Shown here piece by piece: positions 10,561 to 20,984 of a DNA stretch of 64,000 nucleotides (its first letter is position 1; the number at the start of each line of letters is the position of its first letter). The position numbers and the translations under genes were made by a program. Source of the DNA: Acorus gramineus (lineage: Eukaryota; Streptophyta; Magnoliopsida; Acorales; Acoraceae); assembly GCA_030737835.1 (NCBI GenBank), contig JAUJYN010000049.1:570725-634724 (forward strand), given 5' to 3'. The notes beneath the pieces are model-generated. The model was not told where the DNA came from. It saw nothing but the letters and a program-made list of their open reading frames with translations, and ran no database searches.

Positions 10561-12088
10561 CACTTTTTGGCGTGACGAAATGTGGTACGCCTCCAAAAAT
10601 GACGTCAATGACCCTGCCGAAGTAGTAGGGTCAATATTCGTCACATGCTGCTCACCGGAAGCTGGGGTCTTCTCGATAGGAACATATTCCTTCAAGAGTC
10701 CCCTTTGGATCTGGTCTCCAAGAACCCCCGGAGGATACGGCATTGGTCGGTAGTATGGTCCACGATCTTGTGGTAGTCACAGCAGAGAGTTTGATCCCGC
10801 TTTGATTCGTCGCTCCTCATAGGTGCAGACCATCGGAACCACGACTCCCCCTAGATTTTATATAGGATCTGTGACGGAGGGATCGTGAAGAACGTCCCCC
10901 GTCCTTCTCGCACTTCGTTTGTTGAGGCACCAGGATTCTTGGCCTTCTCGCCCCGCTAGTCCTTCTAACACGGCTCCTGTGGGCATCTTACTGCTGGTAA
11001 CGGGGTGGCTGATGTTGGCGAAGACCGGGACGCAGCCACCGCCTGTTTTAGGATCCTAGATTCTTTTTCCACCTTGGCATACTTTTCAGCACGCCCCATC
11101 AAATCGCGCAAGTCGAAAGGGGTGCGCTTGATAAGCGAATCCTTGAGGCCGTTTTTGGATGGCAGGCCGTTCCGGAAAGCCTTTATTGAAGCGTCCTCAT
11201 TGAAGTCTTCTACTTCGAACTTAAGGATGCGGAAGAGATCGACAAACTGCCGAATCGTCTCCCCTGACAGCATTTGGATCTTCATGAGATCACCGAGATC
11301 CTTCTTCCTTCGCCGACTACAGATGAAGTGCTCGATGAACATAGTGTCGAGCTCCTCGAAAGTTCTGATTGTCATAGGTGGAAGGAGATGGAACCAAGTC
11401 AGAGTGGCCCCTTCCAGGCTGGAGGGGATGAGGCGGCACATAAGCCCATCATAGAGCTCATACAATGCCATCGAATGTCAGAACGCCAAGATATGATCAT
11501 AGGGGTCCATCGTACCATTGTATAGCTTAAATTTGGATTGAACAAACTTCCAGAGAAGTCGTTCTCTGAGAATCTCTGTGCAAAACGAGGAGACGAATCC
11601 CCGTATTGCGTTCTCCACCATCTCGTGATTCAGAACGTGCCGCACCTCAGAAGCAAGGCGTAACGAGGCTACGCGACCGCTCCCCCAGCTCTATGGCGGG
11701 GTGGAGAATTATACTGACGTCCTTTCGATACTTCGCGTAAGGCTGATCGCCCTTGGTGCGTTTGCATCCGAGAGGCCTCCTGCCTCGCGGAGCATTCTCC
11801 ATGAGGTGAGCGCCCGCGCCTCTGTTCTTCGTGAAGCCGTCGACCCACTCGAGGGGTACGTGAACGCCGACGGGACCGCTGCCTCTGATTGGAGGAAGAG
11901 GTACTTCCCTTCGAACCTTCAGCATTGACGGTCAGGGGGTTGGGCAGTACTGGAGGTGGTGGACGGATTTCTTCCTGGATTGGCTGTTGTCGATCCATGT
12001 TCGTATAGAACTGTTGCATCAAGGCTTCGATCATCTGCTGCATTGACCCTTGCAAACTGGTAAATAGAGTTTCTTGCCTGGGCTCCAT
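10561..12088 (-). pseudogene. Tat gag, broken
   Basis: The minus-strand start is MEPRQETLFTSLQGSMQQM at 12088. After a basic region the frame reads FKLYNGTMDPYDHILAF then a stop (about 11485), and resumes as the Retrotrans_gag core. In the core I see LEGATLTWFHLLPPMTIRTF, FICSRRRKKDLGDLMKIQM, GETIRQFVDLF, KAFRNGLPS and RDLMGRAEKYAKVEKES. Further down, CCDYHKIVDHTTDQC (about 10790-10750) is a Tat-type cysteine/histidine cluster. Stops and frame changes are present, so it is a pseudogene. A related gag fragment lies at 50630-51046. Confidence 0.85.
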
Positions 12089-12225
12089 TACCCGCCTGAG
12101 GCCCTATACCTGACTAGCCAAGGTTTCCAGTGAGCCGTCGGCAGCATCGGATGGGAGAACGTTTTGTTCCTATCGCCCTCCTGCATTGGTGTCACTCGGA
12201 CCTGACATTGCGGACACTGGCTTTT

Positions 12226-12255
12226 TGTTTCAGTATCCCACAGACGGCGCTAAAC
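12226..12255 (-). other. primer-binding site region of the Tat element
   Basis: On the minus strand, just inside the LTR end CCACCTCA, the sequence reads GTTTAGCGCCGTCTGTGGGA. TGGCGCCGTCTGTGGGA-like sites are common in plant Tat-type elements. The position fixes the 5' end of the element on the right-hand side. Confidence 0.7.
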
Positions 12256-13144
12256 TGAGGTGGATATTTTTCCCTTCAGTTAAATTTATAAATCTCTTAG
12301 GAAAAAGAACTTGAACAATATGAATTTTTGTAGCTGTTCTTCTACTCTCTCAATGACTGTATAGGAAATAACACACAAATAACTCACAATGGCCCACAAT
12401 GATTATGCTTGACTCAATGGATAACTTTTTTTACCTTCCTCGATTGTGCTTGTAGAGTGCTGAGCGCGCGACCTCTTTATAGGCTGCCTACGTACCTCTT
12501 AGGGATCAAGTCACACATAGTTCCTTTCCTGCCCTTGTAACCGCCCTGCCACTAATGCCACTAAGTGTTTAGTGGGCTTTTTTCCATGGAAACTCCCCCA
12601 GCATTTACGCGCCACGTCGGTCCTTGATTACCCACGTTCTGTTGGTAATGGGCCTTAAATGCCACCATGGCAGTTACATGCGTTAGTGGTCTTCTTGATA
12701 TGCCCGCCCGTACTTTTCACAGCATCTCTGCGAGGAGTAAGGTCGACCAACCAGACCTCATGTCTGGTTGTGCCTTAGACTACTCGACTTCGAGGAGTAA
12801 GGTCGACCGACCAGACCTCATGTTTGATCGTGCCTTAGACTACTCACCTTTGCGGAGTAAGGTCGACTGACCAGACCTACCATCTAGTCGTGCCTTAGAC
12901 TATTCGCCTTCGAGGAGTAAGGTCGACCGACTAGAGTCTTTTCTTGCCTTAGACCACTCACTTTCCAGGTGCCCGACTGTCCAACTAGACCCTGGATCTA
13001 GTTGTGTCAGTACATTTGGGAGAGTCATCATGATCAAGGATTGGAACTCAAATTTGCAGGTCCCACGGTAGGCCCACGTCTGTCCTGGTGTGACACGTTA
13101 CCGATATGACACATGTCGAGGTGATGATGATTTTTACCTCCACA
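12256..13144 (-). repeat. 5' LTR of the Tat element (889 bp)
   Basis: On the plus strand it begins TGAGGTGGATATTTTTCCC and ends TTTTTACCTCCACA, so in element orientation it is TGTGGAGG...CCACCTCA. It is complete, contains about four 60-bp tandem units at 12725-12960, and is the template for recognising the truncated LTR at 411-1044. Confidence 0.85.
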
Positions 13145-13249
13145 ATGATTATACTTAATGTGAAACATGTGTATGCTGCATGATGAATAATTTACAAAAG
13201 TTCTAGAAGTATTATAAGTCGATGAATTGATGATAATAATATACGTGCC

Positions 13250-14225
13250 ATGCCCAATTTTTCTGGAACTCTAAGATATGCCAGAGACAAAGATGGTGTC
13301 TTGCCTGAGGAAACACTTTTTCAATGGCTCCCTCGATGGATCTGCATTGATCAGTGATTATCGCTTAAGGGGGGTGGTTCCCCATGCAAGCTAACCAAAC
13401 CTTGAAAAGCCATACGTACGTCTCTATCGTCTCATTGGCGAGCAGGCCACAACCTAACAGAATGGAATGTCCATGGTGGTTTACGCCAACAAATGGGGCA
13501 AACGGCATTGCATATTTGTTTGTCAAATATGTCGTGTCAAATGAGATCACATCACGAAAATACTGATATGCAGCCCTACATCGTGCATCTGCCCAAAAAA
13601 CACTCTTCAAACGACCATCGCTATCCAAATCAATCCTATGAAAAAAGATGAAATTTATTTCTTGCTGCCTGCTAAAATATTGAAGGAGTACTTCTGCATC
13701 GCCTTCCCCAAGCTCGATACGTCTTACTTTACTAAGGAAATTCCGACAATCCCTTTCTGTGAATAGAAGTTGATCATATCCCCCTCCTTTGACAGCTAAG
13801 GCATCAAATGTCTTACATGGTGGAACCCAACAACATCATTTATTGTCAGTTGTTTAATGGCATATGCCATCAATGTCCGATGACATTTGTGAAATCGTGA
13901 GAGTTTTGGGTCCAGTGTGATTATGTTAAAGAACGAGTAGGTCCAACACCCACATACCATCTCCATACGTCTTAATTTGCATTCTCGCCTTGCAGTTTGT
14001 CTTACAAACTGGTTTATGACGATGCACAGATTTCACCGGGCCGCTCTCGGTTGCCTTCTTCCTCTGGTTACCTTCCTTGGAGCACGCAAATATCAGTTTA
14101 CTTAAATCTCCTTCAATAGTGTATTTTCTTCCCGTTTTAACGATGCCGAACCCAACAACGGAAAGCATATTCTTTATAGGATTCGAATGCTTCATTGATT
14201 GACTTGAATTCCATTTCAACCTCCA
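13250..14225 (-). pseudogene. FAR1/FRS-like (MULE transposase-derived) pseudogene
   Basis: On the minus strand a FAR1-type DNA-binding region comes first (VGFGIVKTGRKYTIEGDLSK, FACSKEGNQRKKA, CKTNCKARMQIKTYGDGMW; 14219-13930). A linker with LLQYFSRQQEINFIFF follows. The MULE transposase core then reads VFWADARCRAAYQYFRDVI, FDTTYLTNKYAMPFAPFVGV and NHHGHSILLGCGLLANET (13628-13365). Past a stop it continues as AIITDQCRSIEGAIEKVFPQ and ends near CLWHIL at about 13265. The C-terminal half of the transposase core and the SWIM zinc finger are missing, and stops lie in the linker. FRS proteins are domesticated MULE transposases acting as transcription factors. This truncated copy could equally be a relic of a Mutator-like element. 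Confidence 0.8.
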
Positions 14226-15085
14226 AATCGGTGTCTACATTTCTCTTGTTTTCCACAATGACATGTGCCTCTACTGTATATATTTCGTCGCCGCCGCACA
14301 AATCCATGTACTAGAAAAAATACACGATCCACTTAGCATGTACTTATTTATAATAGTAGATGTTCATTAAAAAGGTATATACAATATTAACTTAGTATAT
14401 GTTGTGTTAAAGATGTATATGCTATGTCAAATGTGTACACACTAATATAAAGTAGTATATACCTACATATTTTAGTGGATGCTTTCCCTCAATTATTTTG
14501 CCACTCTTTCATCCTATTCAACGTGTATCATTGTACACACTAGATAAATCTCATCCACGAAATACCAATTTAAAAATAAAATAATTGTTTGAAATTTTTC
14601 TTCAACGAACCCTTGTCGTACAAATATCAAAAGTAAAAAATGTCACACATTTCTTCACACAAAAGAAAATGTCAAAATTTGTATATATTAAAAGCTATGC
14701 TCACTCGGATAATGTTAAAAATGTTACACAAACAAACAAATACTTACTTTCAGTTTTGAACTGGTTATATTAATGTCAATGCTTCAAATGTTGAGCAAAA
14801 ATGTACCACAAACAAAGAAAACTCACTTTTCAGAAGATTCGACACAAAAACAGGCGTGATGTCCCACTGAAGCGGAAGCCAAAAGTGAAATAAGTGAAAA
14901 AATGAAATCTATTTTATTTCATTTCACCGAAAGTGGTTTTGGAGGGAAACTAAAATTTCATTTTGGGAGGAAAACGAAAAAAGAATAGCTGATGTGCTGG
15001 CGCTGACATGGAGGAGAGAGGACAGCATTTCCTTCAGTTTAACGTGGAGACTGCGCGATGGGCTACAAAAGAGACTTCCTGTATC
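14226..15085. other. AT-rich intergenic stretch, no gene seen
   Basis: The sequence is AT-rich with repeated short motifs (TGTATAT, ATGTCA) and no supported reading frame. A short purine-rich block near 14930-14990 (GGAGGGAAACTAAAATTTC) is not assigned. Confidence 0.4.
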
Positions 15086-15089
15086 AATA

Positions 15090-15800
15090 CCCATGTTTTA
15101 ATTTTCCACACCCGCATAACAAAAGTAAGCAAACTACCAGTATCAACTATCAACAACTTTGTGTATAGATTCCTTCCAAGGAATGTTTTTTTATAATTCT
15201 CTGAGATACTTTTGTAAATCCCATTTTTATAACAGTACAAATTTTTATTACTAATAAAAAATAAAAATAAATTCAAATAAAACATGTGCACCGTGACAAA
15301 ACCAAACACGCGTGTAGTAGACTGGTAATAAGTTTGGAAATTCTGCTTCACATACGACCGAGTCGCTGTCTAGAACGACTTGGAATAATGTTAGGCATAT
15401 ATAGTAGTTTTCTTAACCCAGTTACAAGACTATTGTCATTATTTTTCTCAAAATAGAATATCTCACTTAACTGTTTAATTTATGTCTTAAATTTTGAATT
15501 ATGGATAAATGAAGAATTGCAATAATAAAGTTTTTTTCCATGGTCAAGTTTGTCCCTAAGACTGGAAACATAGATATACAATTAAGAGATCACTCTAAGA
15601 GGAAGAGTCATTTGTATAATTAAATTTCCATTGATGTAAGCAACATTTACCGAATCATTAAATTGTTTTACCCTATAATTTGGTCCGAGGTGTGAATTTT
15701 TTCAATATTTAACAAAGTATATGTTTTCTCAAAATATAAAATATAAACTCCAATAAATTGTATGTATAGACACGTTTGTTTTTTTAAATGAACGGATTCT
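15090..15800. repeat. block homologous to the upstream region of the intact ankyrin gene
   Basis: This block aligns by eye with 40725-41240, upstream of the ankyrin gene at 42343. Shared markers include GTTTTAATTTT(C/G)CACACC, CCGTGACAAAACCAA, CACG(C)GT(G)TAGTAGA and AAATTCTGCTTCACAT. It indicates an ancestral segmental duplication that carried the upstream region of that gene family. Confidence 0.65.
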
Positions 15801-16256
15801 GCTTCACATACGACCGAGTCGCTATCTAGAACGACTTGGAATAATGTTAGGCATATATAGTAGTTTTCTTATATAACCCAGTTACAAGACTATTGTCATT
15901 ATTTTTCTCAAAATAGAATATCTCACTTAACTGTTTAATTTATGTCTTAAATTTTGAATTATGGATAAACGAAGAATTGCAGTAATAAAGTTTTTTTTCA
16001 TGGTTAAGTTTGTCCCTAAGACTGGAAACATAGATATACAATTAAGAGATCACTCTAAGAGGAAGAGTCATTTGTATAATTAAATTTCCATTGATGCAAG
16101 CAACATTTACCGAATCATTAAATTGTTTTACCCTATAATTTGGTCTGAGGTGTGAATTTTTCAACATTTAACAAAGTATATGTTTTCTCAAAATATAAAA
16201 TATAAACTCCAATAAATTGTATGTATAGACTCGTTTGTTTTTTTAAATGAACGGAT
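15341..16256. repeat. direct tandem duplication, two ~455-bp copies
   Basis: Copy 1 begins ATTCTGCTTCACATACGACC near 15340; copy 2 begins with the same words near 15797. Both end CGTTTGTTTTTTTAAATGAACGGAT. The copies are nearly identical, differing by scattered single changes and small indels (for example TATA inserted before ACCCAGTTAC in copy 2). The duplicated unit is part of the ankyrin-gene upstream region. Confidence 0.9.
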
Positions 16257-16260
16257 ACAG

Positions 16261-16383
16261 ATACTGATCATTCTACTAGCAGAGGAGGATATCAAGAAAA
16301 ACGTCCAAAATACATACGGCTTGACGCCGCTCGACATGATACTGCAGTGCCATGAAGCACCGTCTCCCCCTGATCACGCGTGA
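16261..16383 (+). pseudogene. ankyrin/PGG gene fragment A (start of last exon)
   Basis: After an acceptor-like GGATACAG the frame reads ILIILLAEEDIKKNVQNTYG then LTPLDMILQCHEAP and stops at a TGA (16381-16383). This matches the beginning of the last exon of the intact gene (MLNVLLSERDIRRNDENAYG, YTPLDMIHSC). Exon 1 is absent upstream: the exon remnant is joined directly to the duplicated upstream block. Downstream the sequence passes into palindromic repeats, so the rest of the exon is lost. Confidence 0.8.
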
Positions 16384-16409
16384 CTTGTTTGGTGCACACA
16401 TTTGTGGTT

Positions 16410-16720
16410 GGGGTCATTACAAAAGTAGGTTACGGTGACAATTTGTAACCATCATCATAAAGTATAAACCGTTTCTAATATATTTAACGATGTTTATAGA
16501 TACGTTGTTATATACGGTGTCTTATTATGTATATTGTGACATTTTCACATATGTATGATGATGGTTAAAAACCATCATTATACAGATCTTATAATGATGG
16601 TTATTAACGATCACTATAAGTGCATCCAGTTTCAAGAATATATATATATACGGTGACGGTTGAAACCATAGCAAATCATGATACAACGATGGTTTTTTTA
16701 ACCATCACGAAATATTGAAA
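16410..16720. repeat. palindromic subterminal-repeat array, CACTA-like
   Basis: Short palindromes such as GATGGTTAAAAACCATCAT recur (about 16560, 16595, 16690), and the block opens with CATTACAAAAG. Arrays of AACCATCA/TGATGGTT palindromes near an end resembling CACTACAAAA are typical of non-autonomous CACTA (En/Spm) elements. No matching far end or 3-bp TSD was found, so the class is tentative. Confidence 0.4.
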
Positions 16721-17766
16721 GTCATTTAAAATTATCCCTACAAATTTGATTATATTCATGTCCTAAAATAGATATTTGGTCATGCAAAAAATAAAATTCA
16801 AAATATAATTTGACAAGATTTAAAATATCAAATAAAAGATAATATTTGAATTTATTCGGAATTACAAACATCAAAAGTAATAACAAAACTAGGGTATGAT
16901 TGTAAACTGAGAAATTTCTCAAATCTGCTCTCGCATCTGTTCTGCTCCACTTGTTGCTAAATCTGGTCTTGAACATTCTATAGAATCATTTACCCCTCAT
17001 GCGATCAAAAACATTCTGTAGAACTAATATGTGCAATGTATATGAGACATTGTGTTGTTTTGTTAGGGGTGCAACTTGGGGTTGAACCTGACCCAACCCG
17101 ACGCTTGAGCGGATTTAGATTGGGGATTTAGCATACGGGTTTAACCCGAACTCAACCTGAACCCGAAGTAGGGATAATATAAATTTAAATATTCCTGAGT
17201 CATATTTTAATTTTTTTATTTATTATGAAATAAAATTTGAATTGTTCAATTTAATTTTATCTAAAATTTATCAATTCTATAGTTTCATTTCTATGTTTTT
17301 AATAAAAGTGTTTCTTAATTTCACCTTTTTTATTTTTTTCATGTGGAACATTGATTTTTATAAAGTTTTAATTGTTTAAAATGATACATTTTAGAAATCA
17401 AACCTGAAACAATGGAAAAATAAAAGAATACAACACTCGATAAAAACTTTATTTCACTGTTCTCATAGGGCGTTTGTTGCTGATGAAAAACAACAGAGGA
17501 AGCTGGTTAGAGAAACAAAATTGTAGCCATACCTTTAGTGATGTTCTTTAGATTTGCCCTCTGTTTTCATGTTTGACACAACCAAACATCATGATGCCAA
17601 AATGCCACAGCCACACTAGGATTTGCAACATGCTCTAATACCATTGAAAGTCGCATTTTTCATGTCCTAGGAATATTTCTGTGTCATCTCTGTGGTCATA
17701 GGTATTTCTCAACAGGTTCTAGAGACCTCTCTAACCAAGTTTGATTGCAAATAAATCAATAAATCT
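16721..17766. other. AT-rich stretch with a degraded MITE-like block
   Basis: No gene is visible. Around 17065-17170 there is a TTAGGGGTGCAACTTGGG start and ACCCGAACTCAACC-type blocks resembling the outer parts of the hAT MITE at 52775-53256, but no full inverted repeat could be paired. The rest is AT-rich. Confidence 0.35.
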
Positions 17767-17771
17767 CATTC

Positions 17772-18054
17772 TGTTGTGAATATGGTGGATAACCACCACT
17801 TCAACTCCATAACCTCCCCCACTCTTCTATTCCATAACACTCCCATTATTGCCCCACTATCTCCCCCTCACCTCTATAGACTTGTAACTCTCCACCTTTG
17901 GGATTCCTCTATGCACCCTATAAATAGAGGGGTTTCTCTTGTATTCCATCAACCAACAAATAGTGAATAAGAATCTCTCTCTACTTCTCTTCTATATGCT
18001 TGTGTGCTTTGTTTATATACTCTTATGTATTTATATTCTATTTAGTTTACAACA
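17772..18054 (+). repeat. 5' LTR of copia 1
   Basis: 283 bp, TG...CA. A TATA-like CCTATAAATAGAGG lies at about 17918-17931, with an A/T-rich end compatible with polyadenylation downstream. Confidence 0.95.
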
Positions 18055-18072
18055 CGTTATCAGCACGAGAAG
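18055..18072 (+). other. primer-binding site of copia 1
   Basis: CGTTATCAGCACGAGAAG lies directly after the LTR. TTATCAGCACGAG-type sites are common in plant copia elements. Confidence 0.7.
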
Positions 18073-18559
18073 CTCTTTGTTAAAGAGAAAGGTTTGTATC
18101 GATGGGTTCTTAATGATCTATATCAAAAAAAAATATACTCTCCCTTGATGTTATGTATTTTTATGTAAATCATCTACTACATACATATGATTAATTTTTT
18201 TCAATATGCATGGAACCGTATGCAAATTATGTGTAGAACCCGTATACATCTATCTTTTATTTTCATCTGATGTACTGCATACATCTATCTTTTATTTTCC
18301 ATGCATGCAATCCCCGTGAAAATTTTTCATACATATGTTATGATATGATTAATTTATGAAAACTAGTATGCAATTTTCTCATGCAACAGTATGCGGCATC
18401 TATCATTTGATTATTTATTTTTCATGTAACTGTTTCATGTTTGTCATCTTTTTTTTAAATATTATACATCTATGTGTAGAACCAGAAGTTCTCACAAATA
18501 TCAATTAATTTGATATTTATATTTGATTTGAAATTCATTTTAATGTTACAATGTCATGT

Positions 18560-19020
18560 GTCCCTATAGGATCATACAAAAATTGTAATTACATGGATCC
18601 CTGAAGGACCATGTAGAAGTTATGAATAATGTGTTCCAATTAAGACCATGCAAATTTTATTCTATCCCTGAAGGACTACAAAAATTATTACATGGATCCT
18701 TGAAGAATCATGTAAAAGATATGATTAAAAATGTCCCTGAAGGACTATGATTATATTGTATCCATGAAGGATCATACAAATTTTATTTTATTTTATCCCT
18801 GAAGGACTGTACAAAAATTATGATTATATGAATCTTTGAAGGATCATGTAAAATTTTATTTTGTTCTATCCCTGAAGGACTATACAAAAATCATGATTGT
18901 TCGTGTCCCTGTAAGACCAAACAAAAGTTATATGATATATTTTTTGGGTCCTTGAAGGACCAAATAATAATAATAAAAAAGATCCATGTATCCCAGCAGG
19001 AACATGTAAATTATGATTAG
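18560..19020 (+). repeat. degenerate repeats in the copia 1 leader
   Basis: About ten to twelve imperfect units, roughly 40-50 bp apart, contain (A/G)TCCCTGAAGGACNATG or GGATCNTTGAAGGATCATG. They lie in the untranslated leader between the primer site and the first polyprotein remnant. Their arrangement as alternating 'GGACTAT' and 'GGATCAT' units suggests local expansion of a two-part motif. Confidence 0.7.
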
Positions 19021-19319
19021 ATTTCACCATCATCATCATAATGAAGAGGATTTAAAGATTAATACCTCATTGACAAAGGTCCACCGGCCATTATGCCTCA
19101 AATATGCTCCAGTTGTAGTAATATTGAGAGCATTAATTTTATATATTCTGGTTGCCGAACAACGATTTTTTTTTTAAATATCATGTAACTCAACTCAATG
19201 GCATAGCATCATTACCCGAAGTAAATACATTTTATTTTATGTTCGCCATGAAAGTTGTGGTCATAAATGATGAGATCATGATTTATATAGTTTATAACAC
19301 AAAAAAAAGAAGGAAGAAC

Positions 19320-20867
19320 GTACCTGAAGTACGATCTGTTCTTGAAGAACAAAGAAAATTATCGTCATCTATTTGGTATTATAAACTTGGTCGAAGGCTC
19401 CAGAAGGGCAGATATCATGTTATCAAGAGATACAAAATTTTGTATCAACGATGCATTGTATTCATGTAGATCCAGAAGAAGTCTACTGAAGATACCTATC
19501 TCAACATATGCCATTTTAAAATTATGGAGTATTTATGCATTAATAATGTCTCATGCCAGAAGCATACATTAGAAAAGCTTTATGCTCTCTCCTAAGGGTT
19601 ATTATAAATATCCATATTCACTCATATAAACTAGAAGTTCTATGATCTTTATGATTTGACATGACCGTCTCGGATATCCATGGTACACGATGATGCATTG
19701 AACTATTCATTTGGGCATATACTAAAGAACTAGAAGATTCTTTTGCTCGATGATAGTTTTTACCGCATGATTTGTGGATTTCCATTTTAATGAGACGATA
19801 TTCCCGCCGTTAGGGGGAGGGAAGAACGTATCTGAAGTACGATCTGTTCCTAAAGAACAACGAGAATTATCGTGGAATACATCCACTTTGTCTTATCTAG
19901 ACTCACGTACCGCTCAACGTGAAAATCAAATTCCTAATGCACGCCAGATGCGTGATAGACCTATAGGTTCAAAAAAAAAATTCAGCTCCCCAGAAGTGGA
20001 GATCAAATGTAAAATCATGCTCTAATAATGCTCCAGAAGAAGTTATACATAATGTTCCAGAAGAGATTATGAACAATAGATCCACTTTCTCTAAAACTCT
20101 AGAAGAGTATAATGTCCATGAAGAGAAACGAGTTCCAGAAGTGACTACACAAACTCTTGAAGAGGAAAAGGTACCTAATAATATTAAGATCTCTATATTT
20201 TATATGCATATAAGAGAAATGTGGAATCGCAAATAAATGATCATCGATGACATATTTATCATACAAAGTAGATTCTCCTTCTATTATAAGATATCTTGAA
20301 CCATTGACAGGGGATGTTTTTACCGCTCGATTTGCGGATTGTCATTTTGATGAGACAATATTCCCGTCATTAGGGGGAGAAAATCCGTCGCCAGAAGAAC
20401 GACGTGAACTTACATGGAAAACTCCATCTTTGTCTCATCTTGATCCTCGCACTAATCAATGTGAAACTGAAGTGCAAAGAATCACCCATCTTCAAAGAAT
20501 TGCGCATCAATTGCCAGATGCATTCAATGATGCAGCAAAAGTGATGAAATCACATATTCCAGCTGCTAATACTCCAGCTCGAATTAATGTTCCAATAGGA
20601 AAAACTGTTAATATGCCGGCTAATGAATCAACAAAAACACGCCTGAAGCGTGGAAGACCTATAGGCTCAAAAGATTCAGCTCCCCGAAGGAGAAAAACAA
20701 TGAAGAATAATTCTCTAGAAGAGTATGAAACACTTGAAAGACCCACAATAATAACTCCTACAGAGGAAGAAGTCCCTGAAGTGACACAAGTCCCCGAAGA
20801 GACTGACGTCCCTGAAGTGACGCCCGTGCATGAAGAACAAGTACATGGAAATGAAGAAATTTCATAA
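19320..20867 (+). pseudogene. copia 1 gag-pre-integrase and integrase linker, deleted and duplicated
   Basis: A gag-pre-integrase-like piece (FGIINLVEGSRRADIML, FCINDALYS; 19370-19470) leads to HDRLGYPWYTMM (about 19665-19690). The integrase core with its catalytic residues is missing. What follows is the region after integrase in plant copia polyproteins, present twice. The first copy (19755-20230) reads FHFNETIFPPLGGG and RELSWNTSTLSYLDSRT. The second (20310-20867) reads FTARFADCHFDETIFPSLGG, RRELTWKTPSLSHLDPRTNQ and HQLPDAFNDAAKVMKSHIPA. The sequence GAAGTACGATCTGTTC occurs at both ~19330 and ~19835, another sign of internal duplication. Confidence 0.75.
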
Positions 20868-20984
20868 ATTATGCAAATTCACAAATATTGTGGGATCGAA
20901 AGCAAGTGCTTGTTGATGATATATTCTCATTTGCAGTAGCTACAGAAATCATTTCAGATAATGATTTAGAACCACGTTCAGTGG

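Larger units (their letters stand above)
411..13144 (-). mobile_element. Ty3-gypsy Tat-type LTR retrotransposon, decayed, with nested solo LTR
   Basis: Reading on the minus strand, the order is 5' LTR (12256-13144), primer-binding site, gag, protease, RT, RNase H, integrase, an oppositely oriented extra ORF, and a truncated 3' LTR (411-1044). An additional archaeal-like RNase H next to integrase, an antisense extra ORF, and a primer-site region reading GCGCCGTCTGTGGG are traits I associate with the Tat lineage. The element is non-functional: gag, RT and integrase carry in-frame stops, the 3' LTR lacks its outer ~350 bp, and a 3.7 kb solo LTR interrupts the RNase H region. No target-site duplication can be tested because the left end is missing. 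Confidence 0.85.
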
